From Thereva unica (taxonomy: Eukaryota > Arthropoda > Insecta > Diptera > Therevidae): a DNA stretch of 64,000 nucleotides. The notes beneath the pieces are model-generated. The model was not told the DNA's origin, ran no database searches, and saw only the letters and a program-made list of their open reading frames with translations. The stretch spans positions 11,768,501 through 11,832,500 of the forward strand of contig OX465282.1 in NCBI GenBank assembly GCA_949987705.1, given 5' to 3'. The stretch's first letter is position 1. Every line of letters begins with the position of its first letter. Shown here piece by piece: positions 1 to 10,532 of the stretch. A program made the translations under genes and the position numbers.

Positions 1-1855
1 TCAATTCCGGTGGCATTAAAACGCAATTATGCAACCATTTCGAACGCACAATTTATGGAATGAATCTGGGCTAATAATAACACAGTGTATATTGTGTCTG
101 AACATTTTCACCCCTATTCCCTATTCTCGTTTGAAGAGGGTGAGAACAGTTGACACAAAAGGTAACAAACCCATTCTGTTCGTCAAGGATTCAAAGGGAC
201 ACAGTGTAACTACCTAGTAGAGAATCTGAAATGTCGCGGCTGTACACAGTTCCGTGTTTGACACAATTCGGCGTTAATAACGAAAACATTCTCGACACCC
301 CACACGAGTTCAATATTTTCTTCCGTTTTTTCAATTCAATTCAGTTTTTTTTTTCTGGTTAACGTTATCGAACGAACCCTGTGGGTAATATGATTCCCTT
401 GCTGTATGCCGCGGCGCTACGACAAGGACACGACAGGAATATGCCCTTAAGGCTGGTTGGCCTACTGCATCTATTGTTCGTCCTGGAATATGACTACTGT
501 ATTTTTTTATTTTTTTCTTGGTTCATTTTTCACTATCAGAAAAGGACCCAGTCATCATATTCAACTTCCGAAGGATACAAATTACCCAGATAGGTAAGAC
601 TGAACATTACACTCACCCAGGGCATACACCCTTGTTGTATCCTTCGCTTGTTCATACCCCATACATAAAAAAAACAGAAAACACATCCTGAAACGATAGA
701 TGCGATTGAATTCAATTGAAACGGACTCAGGACATCTGTGGAAAACACACAAAAAAAAATCGCGTATAAATTTTTCGAATTATTTTTCAGCCTTTTCTCG
801 ATGATTCGTCCTGGATACAATAACCAATAACGACAACGAAAAAAAATCATCATCTATATTCTTGGTGACAACAGCATAAGGGTAAAGGATTGTCGGATTC
901 CGTTCATGTGTTATAACCAGTTAGTTATAGGGGATGGTGGAAACAGGCCGCTTGTTGTGAATAGGATTTAGAAAAAGGATTTCAGTTTTTTTTTTGTTAT
1001 TGGTTGGTTGTGTATAAAAAGCTAAAGATTTTTTTTTTTTTTTTTTTTCATTTTTCAATCACATTCGATAAGAGTTCGACAATTGTGAAGGGGTCTTGTG
1101 TTGTAATTAGACGAACGATGACAGATACTAACGTTGAGGATATGAAAAGGAGAAGGAAAAATTTATAGATATGTCCGTTGAGTAGGAAAAAGGGACTTTA
1201 AAGGGATTAAGGGTTTACATATTTGTGTATGTGTGTGTATAGTTGGAGGAAAAGAGATATTAACGCTTGACTACATTTGGTATTCATTAGATTAATTGGA
1301 GTAAATATTCTTTATTGAGTAAAACGAAATTGATGGCTATTATTACGTTTTTGTAAAGAGTTAGAAGTGCTCTAGTTTCATCTACAGCTCTTCCTGAATT
1401 TAAGAACGAGATATAAATTATTGTGATGTTATTGAGTAGTTGAAGATCCTAAGGACTTTGTTTGAAAAAAAAAAAAAAGAATAGACTATCCTAGTATTCC
1501 AACAGTATTATGGTAAAAGATTTCATTACGAGAATACAGTTTACAAGTACCTAGAATAGCTTCCTTGTCGTACCAACGCATAAAGTTGACCATAGTAGAG
1601 TGGTAATCTATGACTATATTGGTGACTCTGCTTTGATTTCTCATGCATAAATAATAAAAACAGAGATCAGCTAGTAGGGCTTCACCTAAAAAACAAACAC
1701 CAAAGTGTGTCTGACAGAATATCTTATGGAAATTGTGCTTTGGTTAGACTGGTTTGGTTATTCTGAATATCTTCAATGGTTTTAATCGACTTTATCACTC
1801 TTCTCGATTAACTAAGTTACTAGCTATGATATTGAGTCAGTTTTAGTGAACAGTT
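1..1855. other. gene-free island with homopolymer runs
   Basis: I see no convincing coding region. The stretch is AT-rich, with a long T run at about 1028-1049 and several A/T runs. Copies of AGGAT or ATCCT occur at about 563, 639, 684, 886, 963, 977 and 1137, an early example of the motif excess described for the other islands. Short ORFs here look like chance. Confidence 0.5.
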
Positions 1856-1857
1856 TC

Positions 1858-2385
1858 CTTTCTGGCCACTCTTTCAAGGTAAAATTGGATGGCGTCAAAT
1901 TTCAGCCCGACATCATCACTACTGGTGCTCCTCAGGAGTCAATTTTACCACCTTTACTATTTCTAATCTAAATAAATGACCTTATTTTAGTCCTTTACAA
2001 CCCACTTCACAGCTTAGCTGATGCCGTTAGTCGTACGGTTTCGATAATTCAAAGTAATTACGAGACAGGTCTTGCCTCCCTAGAAGGTCGTGGGTTAATG
2101 TCTAACTCATTCAAGAGGGACCAAACTAATTCTTGGTTAACTCCGCCGTCGTCTGGTCCCAAGTCCAGGGTGTCAAAGGAGGGGGTGGTTGACCTGACGA
2201 ATTGACCAAAAAATAGGCAAGGAACCGCATTTTTTAAAGCGGCACCGACAGCCGCGTATCCGTTGGTTGCGGGGATGTCCCGCTCAGACCGCGAGCTAAC
2301 GGATCAAAGAAAGAAGAAGAATTCTTGGTTGAGGCTGCAGGAATAGTGTCGAATTCAATTCCTACAAAACGAAATACTGCCTTAT
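1858..2385 (+). pseudogene. LINE-A reverse transcriptase relic, split by a retroposon
   Basis: The plus strand reads as a decayed middle part of a non-LTR retrotransposon reverse transcriptase. Around 1858-1885 it encodes NSFLSGHSFKVKLDG, matching NFLSGRSIKVVLDG in the well-preserved copy at 57.1-58.7 kb. It continues with a degraded GVPQGSILSP-like segment, a stop, INDL, and LADA where the catalytic FADD should be. At 2090-2120 it encodes MSNSFKRD, equivalent to MFNSINND. Coding similarity resumes after the insertion at 2139-2319 with NSVEFNSYKTKYCLI, equivalent to NRVEFNPSKTKYCLI. Stops, frameshifts and a lost catalytic Asp show it is dead. The family encodes enzymes that copy their own RNA into DNA at a nicked target. 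The same family recurs at 17.6, 24.1, 31.9, 33.7, 36.7, 43.8 and 57 kb. Confidence 0.75.
2139..2319 (+). mobile_element. 181-bp retroposon with 11-bp target-site duplication
   Basis: An exact 11-bp direct repeat, AATTCTTGGTT, lies at 2128-2138 and 2320-2330. The 181 bp between interrupt the LINE-A relic cleanly. The insert ends in a purine tail, GATCAAAGAAAGAAGAAG, on the plus strand. A 3' A/GAA tail plus an 11-bp duplication is the mark of target-primed reverse transcription. I cannot find a clear pol III A/B box pair, so it is either a SINE without a tRNA head or a 5'-truncated LINE tail. A LINE C-terminal piece at 24.78-24.99 kb ends in a similar AAGAAG run, which makes that LINE class a candidate source. 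Confidence 0.7.
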
Positions 2386-2389
2386 ATGT

Positions 2390-2835
2390 ATATATTTTGT
2401 AGCTTCCTCAACAATTTTCTTCCAGGTTTCACGGCAGCTAGCGATATTACTCCAAAATTAAGTTCTCTCCTTGTATTGGCAGGCTATCTCCCTCCTGAAA
2501 ATACACCCTGTAGCCTCTATAGCGAGAATGGCCAGCTTTTGTATACATAAAATCTATTTTTTATCCCAAAAATGGTATAAATGGAAGACAACAAATCGAA
2601 ATGACTCACAAGCTCATCATGTCATCGCATCAAATAACGCTGTGAGTGCACCTAAGGCTGCCATCACCTAAATAGACGAGGCTGGGCAAAACTACAAAAA
2701 ACCACAGGATTTTTGGGTGAAATTAAGTGAAAGCAAGTTTTTTCCCCGACACCCATTTAAAAAAAATCGAAAATGGTTTTTTGTCGAGTTAAAATCCAAT
2801 CGTCGCGTCGTATCGAATCAATTACCAACTAACTA
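2390..2835. other. no feature seen
   Basis: AT-rich sequence with no supported gene. A 66-codon ORF at 2471-2671 resembles nothing I recognise and is probably chance. Confidence 0.4.
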
Positions 2836-2836
2836 T

Positions 2837-3270
2837 TACTTCGTTTATGACTAGGTTCTACCCAGGTTCAACCCAGTCATAAACGAAGGTCGAGTTGAAA
2901 CTGGATCTACTCAGCCCAACTCAGCTCTCCTACTTATGTCGAGTTGATTTTTCGCCTCATATACCCTGGTTGAGTTGTAATTGGGTTGAAGTGACATTTG
3001 TTTTGTTTGTTAACTATCCGTGAAGTCCACCTTCGGTATTTTGTGAAGTTTTGTGTTCGGTATTTTTTCTTGCACAAGAATGAAAAATTATTTCGTTCTG
3101 TGTTTTTACGTATCTTTAAATGAGAATTTCACACAAAAGTTTGAGGTTATGTTTTGATTTCAATTCAACTTTATTTCAACCCAAAGTGAACTTGACTCGA
3201 CATCATATACGGCGGTCGATATTTAAACTCAACCTCTAATCGACTTTTCAATCTAGCCATAAACGGGTAT
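2837..3270. mobile_element. MITE-like element with CGTTTATG(A/G)CTAG ends
   Basis: The left end carries CGTTTATGACTAGGTT at 2842-2857. The right end carries its reverse complement with two changes, AATCTAGCCATAAACG at 3250-3265. A second internal copy, AGTCATAAACGAAG at 2875-2888, makes a local hairpin with the left end. The interior has many GAGTTGA/TCAACTC motifs on both strands and no ORF. Terminal inverted repeats about 430 bp apart with a non-coding body fit a non-autonomous DNA transposon. Target duplications are not clear. Confidence 0.5.
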
Positions 3271-3960
3271 ATATATTACGAGATTTGTTAAGTTAGACAA
3301 AAAAGGAAGTTCGTCCCTGTTTCCAATATTCAGTGAAGATAGTATACTACAGCGACATCAGTCAAGACAAAATTCGATCTTTTATGCTCTTGAGCCAATT
3401 TGACAATTAGTCATAAAAAGACTACACTGTCTGGCTCTTCCAGGGGTAAAGACAACGAACAGAGGTTAGTAAACAAGTGAATGATTGAAAGTGTCCAGAA
3501 AAATCTGAACTGAAGGCAGCGATCATGCCCTACGAAACAAAAAACTGGCAGTCTAGCCATTAATACTGTTAAGTTGGTAGGAGATATATGCTGCTATGCG
3601 TGCGGCTGATCCGCAATATGCCGCAAGTTTTCACTGTCACATAGTTGCGGGCTTGTGTTCTGTCTCATCCCAAACAAAATATAAGGGATCAGTGCATATG
3701 CTTGTTGCGTGTGTGTGGTGCTTATGTTTGAGCATTTTGGGCTATATGGAATATGGCAATGCGGGAAAAGTTGAAAGTAGACAAACTTTCGCGTTTACGC
3801 ACCTGTATGTCACATCGCATTCGAATGCAGGCTTTATTACATATACTATCTATAGCCGAAGGCACGCATGTATCTGTCTGCAGCTTTAGGATTGCGAACA
3901 GCAAATAAGTCAGTCATACGAACACGTCAGGAAATCTTAAAGCATGTGAATTTGTAAAGG
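3270..3960. other. no supported gene; short repeat shared with 17.3 kb
   Basis: A 97-codon ORF at 3596-3889 has no recognisable domain. The segment at about 3864-3890, containing CACGCATGT, TCTGTCT and CAGCTTTAG, recurs at about 17319-17345, so it is part of an unnamed repeat. Confidence 0.4.
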
Positions 3961-3966
3961 AACTCA

Positions 3967-5580
3967 AAAATAACCCACTGGGGTACGGAAGCCTACTTTA
4001 AGACATGACGAAGCCTTCTTTTGAAGATTAGGAGCCCTTCCTGTCCGTATCCCACGTCATATCTTTTTTATAATTGCATGTCATGGGGAGGAAGCGTTGC
4101 ATTTTCTTCCCGACAGCTTCTGGAGTAGCTCAATGGAATCTCTTTTGTAGGGGCTTTTTCGAAAGCTTTGAACGCCCAAAAATGTGTCAAAGAAGTTTCC
4201 TGCATAAGGCTCAAACAGCTCTTTTTTTGTTTACTTGAAGAAAAATGGGGAAAATATAGAAGCTATTCTCGATAAGCAGTAAATAATTGCTTCCACATCG
4301 TACCCTTTGGAAGGTGTTAGGAAGATTTTGGTTTTTTGTTCAACACACAAATTTTTCTTCAAGTAAACAAAAAAAACGAGCTGTTTGAGCCTTATGCAGG
4401 AAACTTCTTTGACACATTTTTGGGCGTTCAGTGTACGCCTTAAAAGCTTTCGAAAAAGCCCCTACAAAAGAGATTCCATTGAGCTACTCAAGAAGCTGTC
4501 GGGAAGAAAATGCAACGCTTCCTCCCTATGACATGCAATTATAAAAAAGATATGACGTGGGATACGGACAGGAAGGGCTCCTAATCTTCAAAAGAAGGCT
4601 TCGTCATGTCTTAAATAAGCCCACTGGGGCACGGAAGCCTACTTTAAGGCATGACGAAGCCTTCTATAGAAGCATAAAAGCCCTTCCTGTCCGTATCCCA
4701 CGTCATATCTTTTTTAACGTTGTATGTCATTGGGAGGAAGCAGTGAATTTTCTTCTAGACAGCTTCTTGGGAAGCTCAATGGAATATAATTTTATAGCTT
4801 TTTCGAAAGCTTTTACAGATTACACTGTACGCTCAAAATCTATGCAAACCTAAAAAAATTTAAGGAGTAAACAATATTGTTTAGAAATTCACTTATAAAG
4901 ATGAAAATGAAGTTTCCTACATTAATTAGTAAATATCTTTATGGAAAAATATATAAAATATCGTTTATTCAATTTCTGTTTTATATTTATTCCAAAATTA
5001 TAATTATTAAAAAATCGTTTTATAAAATAACAAAAACAAATTAACATAAGCCTCTTCATGGTATTTTCGCAAAATGAATTTCTTGTACAAAAAGAGAAGA
5101 CTAAAACCTTCATTTTATGGGCATGGTTGAAACATTTTTCTAACAACGTCGAAGAAGAAATTAAAATCTTCCTAACAGCTTCCAAAAGATACGATGTGGA
5201 AGCACTTCTTTACTGCTTATTAAGAAGAGCTTCAATTTTTTCCCACTGGGAGGCTTCTGTACCCCAGTGGGTATCTTTTGTATAATTGGATGTCATTAGG
5301 AGGAAGCATTGCATTTTCTTCCCGACAGCTTCTTGAGAAGCTTAATGGAATCTCTTTTGTAGAACTTTTTCGAAAGCTTTTAAAGAGTTACACTGAACGC
5401 CCAAAATATGTGTCAAAGAAGTTTCTGCATAAGGCTCAAACAGCTTGCTCTTGCTTGAATTTGCCTATTGAACAGAAACCTAAATCTGCGTAACACCTTC
5501 CAAAGGAAACGATGTGGAAGCAATTCTTTACGGCTTATCGAAAATATCTTCAATACTTTCCCGCTGGGAACTGTTGACTC
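3967..5580. repeat. foldback repeat array with CCCACTGGG ends
   Basis: Four related units lie in alternating orientation. The first two form a long near-perfect inverted repeat: left arm 3997-4246, right arm 4351-4615, 104-nt spacer. The right arm keeps about 15 bp, around TTAAGGCGTACACTG on its complement, that the left arm has lost. A third, more diverged unit follows in direct orientation at about 4613-4850. A fourth occupies 5236-5580. Units begin or end with CCCACTGGGG, or CCCGCTGGG at 5569. A sub-segment containing CCTAACA..CTTCCAAA and GATGTGGAAGCA appears at 4285-4335 (minus), 5170-5205 (plus) and 5490-5525 (plus). No unit encodes a protein. This fits a foldback/MITE-type DNA element that inserted into itself. 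Confidence 0.8.
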
Positions 5581-5584
5581 CTTG

Positions 5585-6855
5585 ACAGTTGGTGTCGCTA
5601 CGATCAGTAATCCGTGACTTATTTGCAATTGAAGCCATCTATCGGGAAAACAGCGCAAACTTGATACATATGTATATCCCTCATTACGTGTGGTTACTAT
5701 ATGGAAAGTTTAAACGCGATCGTTTTTTTTAAGTGAATAAAAATTATCTAGATTGTATATTTTATTTTAATTAATTAACATTAACTAAAATAATTGATTT
5801 ATTAAGCTTTAACGGAAACTATGTAAAAGTGTATAAGTAAAAAGATTTACTTATTCCAACCAATTTAAGTGCTCTACTGGTTTCATAAATTGGTAAAATA
5901 CGGAACTAAACCGCACTAGTCAGAAACTAACAAAGCATTACCATAATAAAATTATAATTTCCTTCGTTCGTCTACGTTCGTGCAATAATAATATTCTTCT
6001 CTTTCTCTGTAGAAAATATCAAGAATGAAAATAATTAAAAGCATTTAGAAGAATTTTCTGGACTAGGAACTGATGCCAATTTTATCCAACATTACCCGTT
6101 TACCATTTTCTGATGTTGGTCTAACATAGGAGGGAAAGAGATAGGAGATAGAGAAGCTAATCTCCACTCAAACTACCTGCTTGAATGAAGTAATAAAAAG
6201 AACCTTGCGGGCCTACATTTTATGACACAGAAAATTGCTACCCTAACACCGTTTCGCCCACCCTCTGTGTATATGTATATATATAGTGTTGTATACACCC
6301 CTTTAATACCTTGCTGCTGCCTTATATTTTGTTTTATGGAATGGGTATATCTAGCCGTTCCACTACTACCCCAGTAGGGAATTTTCGAATTGATGAAATC
6401 GGAATGCAGTATATCTTTGTAGATATTAGAAGCAATGTGAATCGATGACTATGGGAAGGAATGGTATTGCAAAGTGTCATGCATAAGGAACATGCACGCA
6501 TTTCCCTTTGTTCATTATCGAGGAAAAATGCTGAAGCCGCAGCCGAACATTCGTCCTGTCTCACCCTCTCCTTCATAAAATCGGTTTTCTTACGATTTTC
6601 TTAAATTGTTTTTCAGTTTATTTAGATTGATTACGGCGTAAGCACGTGTAGCGATATAAATGCAAGTGGCTCTTTCAAAACCTGGCTCCTTCATACCACT
6701 TTTCCCCTAAAGTTTACTATTTATATTACAGATGAGAAATTAATATCATATTTCGGACTTGTGATTAATAAAGGATGCTTTTTTAATAATAATAGATGCG
6801 AAACGGACAGCATATTTAAAGGCGAAATAACGAAATGACTAGACATTCTGCAGCT
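5585..6855. other. no feature seen
   Basis: AT-rich sequence with only short chance ORFs. I see no repeat family member here. Confidence 0.4.
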
Positions 6856-6856
6856 T

Positions 6857-6944
6857 TAGCTCTCATGCCTTCATATTGGAAGGTATGGTAATGCAAAAGG
6901 TAGCTCTCATGCCTTCATATTGGAAGGTATGGTAATGCAAAAGG
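6857..6944. repeat. perfect 44-bp tandem duplication
   Basis: The block 6857-6900 is repeated exactly as 6901-6944, with no mismatch. Each unit contains TCATATTGGAAGG and ATGGTAATGC. A third, partial similarity (TATGCCTTC) follows at about 6952. Perfect identity suggests a recent local duplication. Confidence 0.9.
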
Positions 6945-8965
6945 TGGCCGTTATGCCTTCGGTCCTAGGACATCGCAATGTTAAAAGAAGCGATGATTCG
7001 ATCGAGAAAGTGGACATTAAGCATTCGAAGGAAGGTGTACAGATTCGAATCTGGAAGGCTTCCTTTCCCTACTGGGACTATACAACTAGTGCTAGTGTAG
7101 CTAAGATACCACTACTGTCTCGTGCAATTCCGGGCTTGTACTGGGAAACAGTTCCTTTAACATCTTTCTGTTCCTCCAACCATCCCCCAAAGATATCCCC
7201 TTGAACTTGTCAATTTGCCTTCCAAGTTGTAGCAATTCTGTGGCAACAGCTCCCAAATGAGTCACAAAATATGCAAATGAGGGCGCTTCACATCACCTCA
7301 TTCCCTGCCTCATCCCCATACAGCAATCCAAGGAGAGCTGGGTGCTCCACATCAACTTTTACGCCTACATCATCCCCCCCGATTCATCCCCCCTAAAATT
7401 CAGCATGCCGCACAGGGGGCAAAAACTAAGACAATGCAGGGAAACTGAAGAGACCACCACCATTTGCTGTTGTTGTTGCTGTTGTTGCTGTTGGTGGTGC
7501 TGCTGCTTCTGGTGTTCTCCGAGGCACACCAGGCCGAGGGGGTGTGAGCCTGGCGAAATTAAAATACAACAAAACAAGGCAATTTGCATTTTAATATGTC
7601 ATTTCGTCAAATAAAATTTTTCGCTTAAGAAAATTTCACCCTCTACTACCCCCGAATGTCTAAATCGGCCATTTCCTCTATTGCGTGCATTGTAAGCTAC
7701 GGCACAGAGGGTTGTTAGCCGTGCTGCTCCGTCAGGCTATGCTCTACTATGGCTTAGCATTTGGACGGGTTGTTCCGAGAGGACTAAGTGCGTAAGGAAC
7801 TGTCTGTTTTGTTGTTGGATGATGGAGGATGCTCCAATTCTGTAGGTATAGTGCCTTGTTTGTGTACTAGTATTTTTCGCAACAATCGAGACTCGAAGTT
7901 TTCAGCCTAAAGCACTTCCACCACTTCCAAATAGGGGCAGGGGTGCGAATGGTGGTTTGGGTGTGGGGGCGGCAGATGGGGGTGGGTGTCGATGGGGTAA
8001 GATTATATTCGGTTCTATACCCAGGACTTTCTTCATCTCTCATCTCAACCCATAGCCCATTTTTACGATGGTACCCGGGAAAACTTTATTCTGTTCTGCA
8101 TTCACAGAGATAAGAAAAAGTTTCCTCAAATGTCTGGAGGGTGCTACAATATCAAGGATACCTTCTTCATACTTGTGCACCAGAAATGACCAATCAGCAT
8201 AATTCGTTTAGCATCTATTGTTGGGTTGCCCGGTAAAAAACAGCAGAGACGAAGCGCGCCCTCAATGAAGCAATTACAGAGAGGGTACACTGGCATGGAA
8301 GAAAAATACATAATAATATATGTAGTATATATGTACTCTATATATAAAGTAAAAAAAAACTTTTTTCCTGCAGCTTAGGGAAATTCTCAATTGCGACTAA
8401 TGAAGTTTTAATTGGACCAGCGGCTAAGGAGTACCTTTTTGAAGTTTTATCATTCGTTTGTTGCTGCTTGTAATCTCTTAGGGGATTTAAGTTAAGACAC
8501 TGAACTTAAAGCGAGAAGTGGATTAAAAGTTATTTGATGAAGGAATGAGAAAAACTGAAACAACAACAATAAGAACAAAAAAATATACATAGATGTATTT
8601 GGAGAAAATTTGTTGTTTTTTGTATCCAACTTGTCTGTAACTATTTCTCTCACTTTATTCGAAAGAAATTTAAATGATTAATAGAAAATACTTGATGAAA
8701 TGTTTGTTTTTCATGAGTTTTGATAGCAATCTGTATTCAAATAAGCTATATACCACTGCAAATTCAATGTGAATCACCTCAAATGAAAAAACTTATGTTG
8801 CAAGGCGAACTTCGGTCCTTTTTACTGTTATTAATAATAATAATCGATTCAAAAAATTTAATTGCATCTTGGAGCTGTTGCAACAATCCAGATTGAAGCA
8901 ACGAATGCCAAAGATGTCCATGCTGCAATCGTCGAATAGTTCTCTTACAAAGACTTTCAGTGTGG
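6945..8965. other. gene-free island with a CAG/CAA run
   Basis: No supported exon. On the minus strand, 7466-7513 encodes about ten glutamines flanked by His and Gln (HHQQQQQQQQQQ), and on the plus strand the same bases read as GCTGTTGTTG. Opa-type runs like this occur both in insect coding exons and in introns. The surrounding frame has no recognisable domain, so I do not call a gene. Confidence 0.4.
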
Positions 8966-8969
8966 TGTC

Positions 8970-9250
8970 CTATGCCGCAGTTCAACTACAGATTCCCCAT
9001 GAGATCCCACCAAAAGCACAGCTAAGTTCAACTATAGATTCGCTACAAGATCCCCATTTAAGACGCACCACTGCGATGTTGAACTAAAGATCCAATCACC
9101 GTGCGAAAGCTGATTCGGCGCGAAAGCCCATCCAAGGCACAAACCAACCACACCAAAGTTCAACTAATCTCACAAAAGCATCGCTCACGTAAACCCAAGA
9201 CCACATCTACACCCAAGTCCACCAACGATCACGTCACTGAGCTCTTAGCG
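8970..9250. repeat. diverged repeats of the GTTCAACTA family
   Basis: GTTCAACTA-type motifs recur at about 8980, 9028 and 9158, with GTTGAACTA at about 9077. The first copies are followed by a loose GATTC..AGATCCCC pattern, giving two or three diverged tandem units. The last stretch, 9152-9245, aligns by eye with the MITE body at 15.48-15.60 kb: AAGTTCAACTA, then CTCACA, ACACCCAAG and GATCACGTCACTG in the same order. It is probably an old fragment of that family. Confidence 0.5.
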
Positions 9251-9264
9251 CCATAATACAAGAC

Positions 9265-9925
9265 ATAACGCCGGATATGCACAGGTAGCTTGCGTTTGAA
9301 AAAATGTAAAAGACAGCTGGCAGAACTTTTTTATATGTTCTTTTGCAACTTTTGTCTTCAGTTTCTACCTGTAAACCAGTCCTCGGCAATAGCAGCTTTT
9401 GAAAGCCATGCGAGCTTCCCCGGGGGTTGCAGAACCCTTTGTGGTTCTATCTTTTCTTCGTTTTGGGTTAAAGAAAAAAGAGAAATATAGAGGTTTCTAT
9501 ACGTCGCTCACTCAATCTCCCAAGTAAGAGTGCTTCATGAACCAAAACAAAACCATTGCTGGTTCTCCGAAAAAGCCAACTATTGCGCGGCTCTGCAATA
9601 AACGGAACTTTATCCGAACTTAGGACCGGACTGGACAACGCATTGATTGCCGTTTGCAGATGTATGTACATTAGAAGCTTGTACGTGGGTAATTTTTATT
9701 TTATTTTTAAACACCAATGGAATACCATTTGTTCATAATACCATAGACAAATTATTCTATAGGGAAAAGTAGAATCAAAACTATAAACTGTTTCCACTTG
9801 CTTTTTATGTACGCTTAACTCTTTGCGGCACAGAATATACATACGCATATAAATATTTTGAAATTGCTTATTTTTTAATATTTAGATTGAGATATAAACG
9901 TTTTTGTAAAATTTTATACATTCTT
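9265..9925. other. no supported gene
   Basis: Only short ORFs. TTAACTCTTTGCGGCAC at 9815-9831 resembles the TTAA plus CCCTTTGC-like ends of piggyBac elements and may be the true left end of the neighbouring transposon. Confidence 0.4.
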
Positions 9926-10037
9926 GTTAATAGGGGGTTAGTTATAAGGTGGTTAGTGCAAGTGACCACCGTGAAGAAAAAGTCAAAATGTATTAGAAAA
10001 AATATTTAATGAAAAAAGAACATTTATAACTATAACA

Positions 10038-10532
10038 TTATTTTTTATGATGGTCTTCGAAGCAAGATGTTCCCTTACGATAACAAAGGGGGAGTTTGCA
10101 TATCTTGCAGGTCCAAACAGTGCGTACTGGTTTACTCTTCGTACTGCATCTACTACAACGCCCGGAAGTGCCCCTAATTGGTTGATGGTTGGCGATTGCT
10201 AATCGAATAGACGACGGAACTTCTGGTTTATGTTTTTTTATTACCGAAAATCTCGGCACTGGTGAATTGTTCGTAGAAGTCCGCTTCAAAGTATTCTTCC
10301 TTCTAACATATGCAGGTACCAGCATATCCTGATAAACTTGGCGTCTAAAATCTTTTAGATTAAGTTTGTCGAGACAATTATTTGGATCTTCCTGAAGACT
10401 TTTATACAGGATAAAAGCATTTACCACGGAGCAGTCTAAAAAATGAAAGAATATGCGGTGCCACCATTTCTTAGATTTTCGATCAATGCAGTAACTCCCT
10501 TTCAACTGATCAAATTTGTCAACAAAATTCAT
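10038..10532 (-). pseudogene. piggyBac transposase, C-terminal part (frameshifted continuation)
   Basis: The frame opens with MNFVDKFDQ, the missing VDxxDQ motif carrying the third catalytic Asp, then KKWWHRIFFHFLD, typical of the end of the piggyBac core. It ends with the cysteine-rich cross-brace zinc domain, CSRCSTKS..WTCKICKLPLCYRKGTSCFEDHH, used for DNA-end recognition. It overlaps the upstream frame by 14 bases in another phase. The junction contains a near-duplication, ATGT then ATGA; removing four bases would give family spacing (YNENMNFVD), so a 4-bp insertion is the simplest explanation. Upstream plus downstream parts are about 620 residues, close to the usual 550-650. The ATG at 10532 is an internal Met, not a real start. 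Confidence 0.9.

Noticed and set aside
29..235. Possible FLYWCH-like zinc finger (KGNKPILFVKDSKGH, then NLKCRGCTQFRV in another frame)
   Set aside because: Needs a frameshift and has too few matching positions; no neighbouring support.
7365..7614. Poly-Gln and poly-Cys ORFs on opposite strands
   Set aside because: Both are read-outs of one CAR repeat; no flanking domain on either strand.
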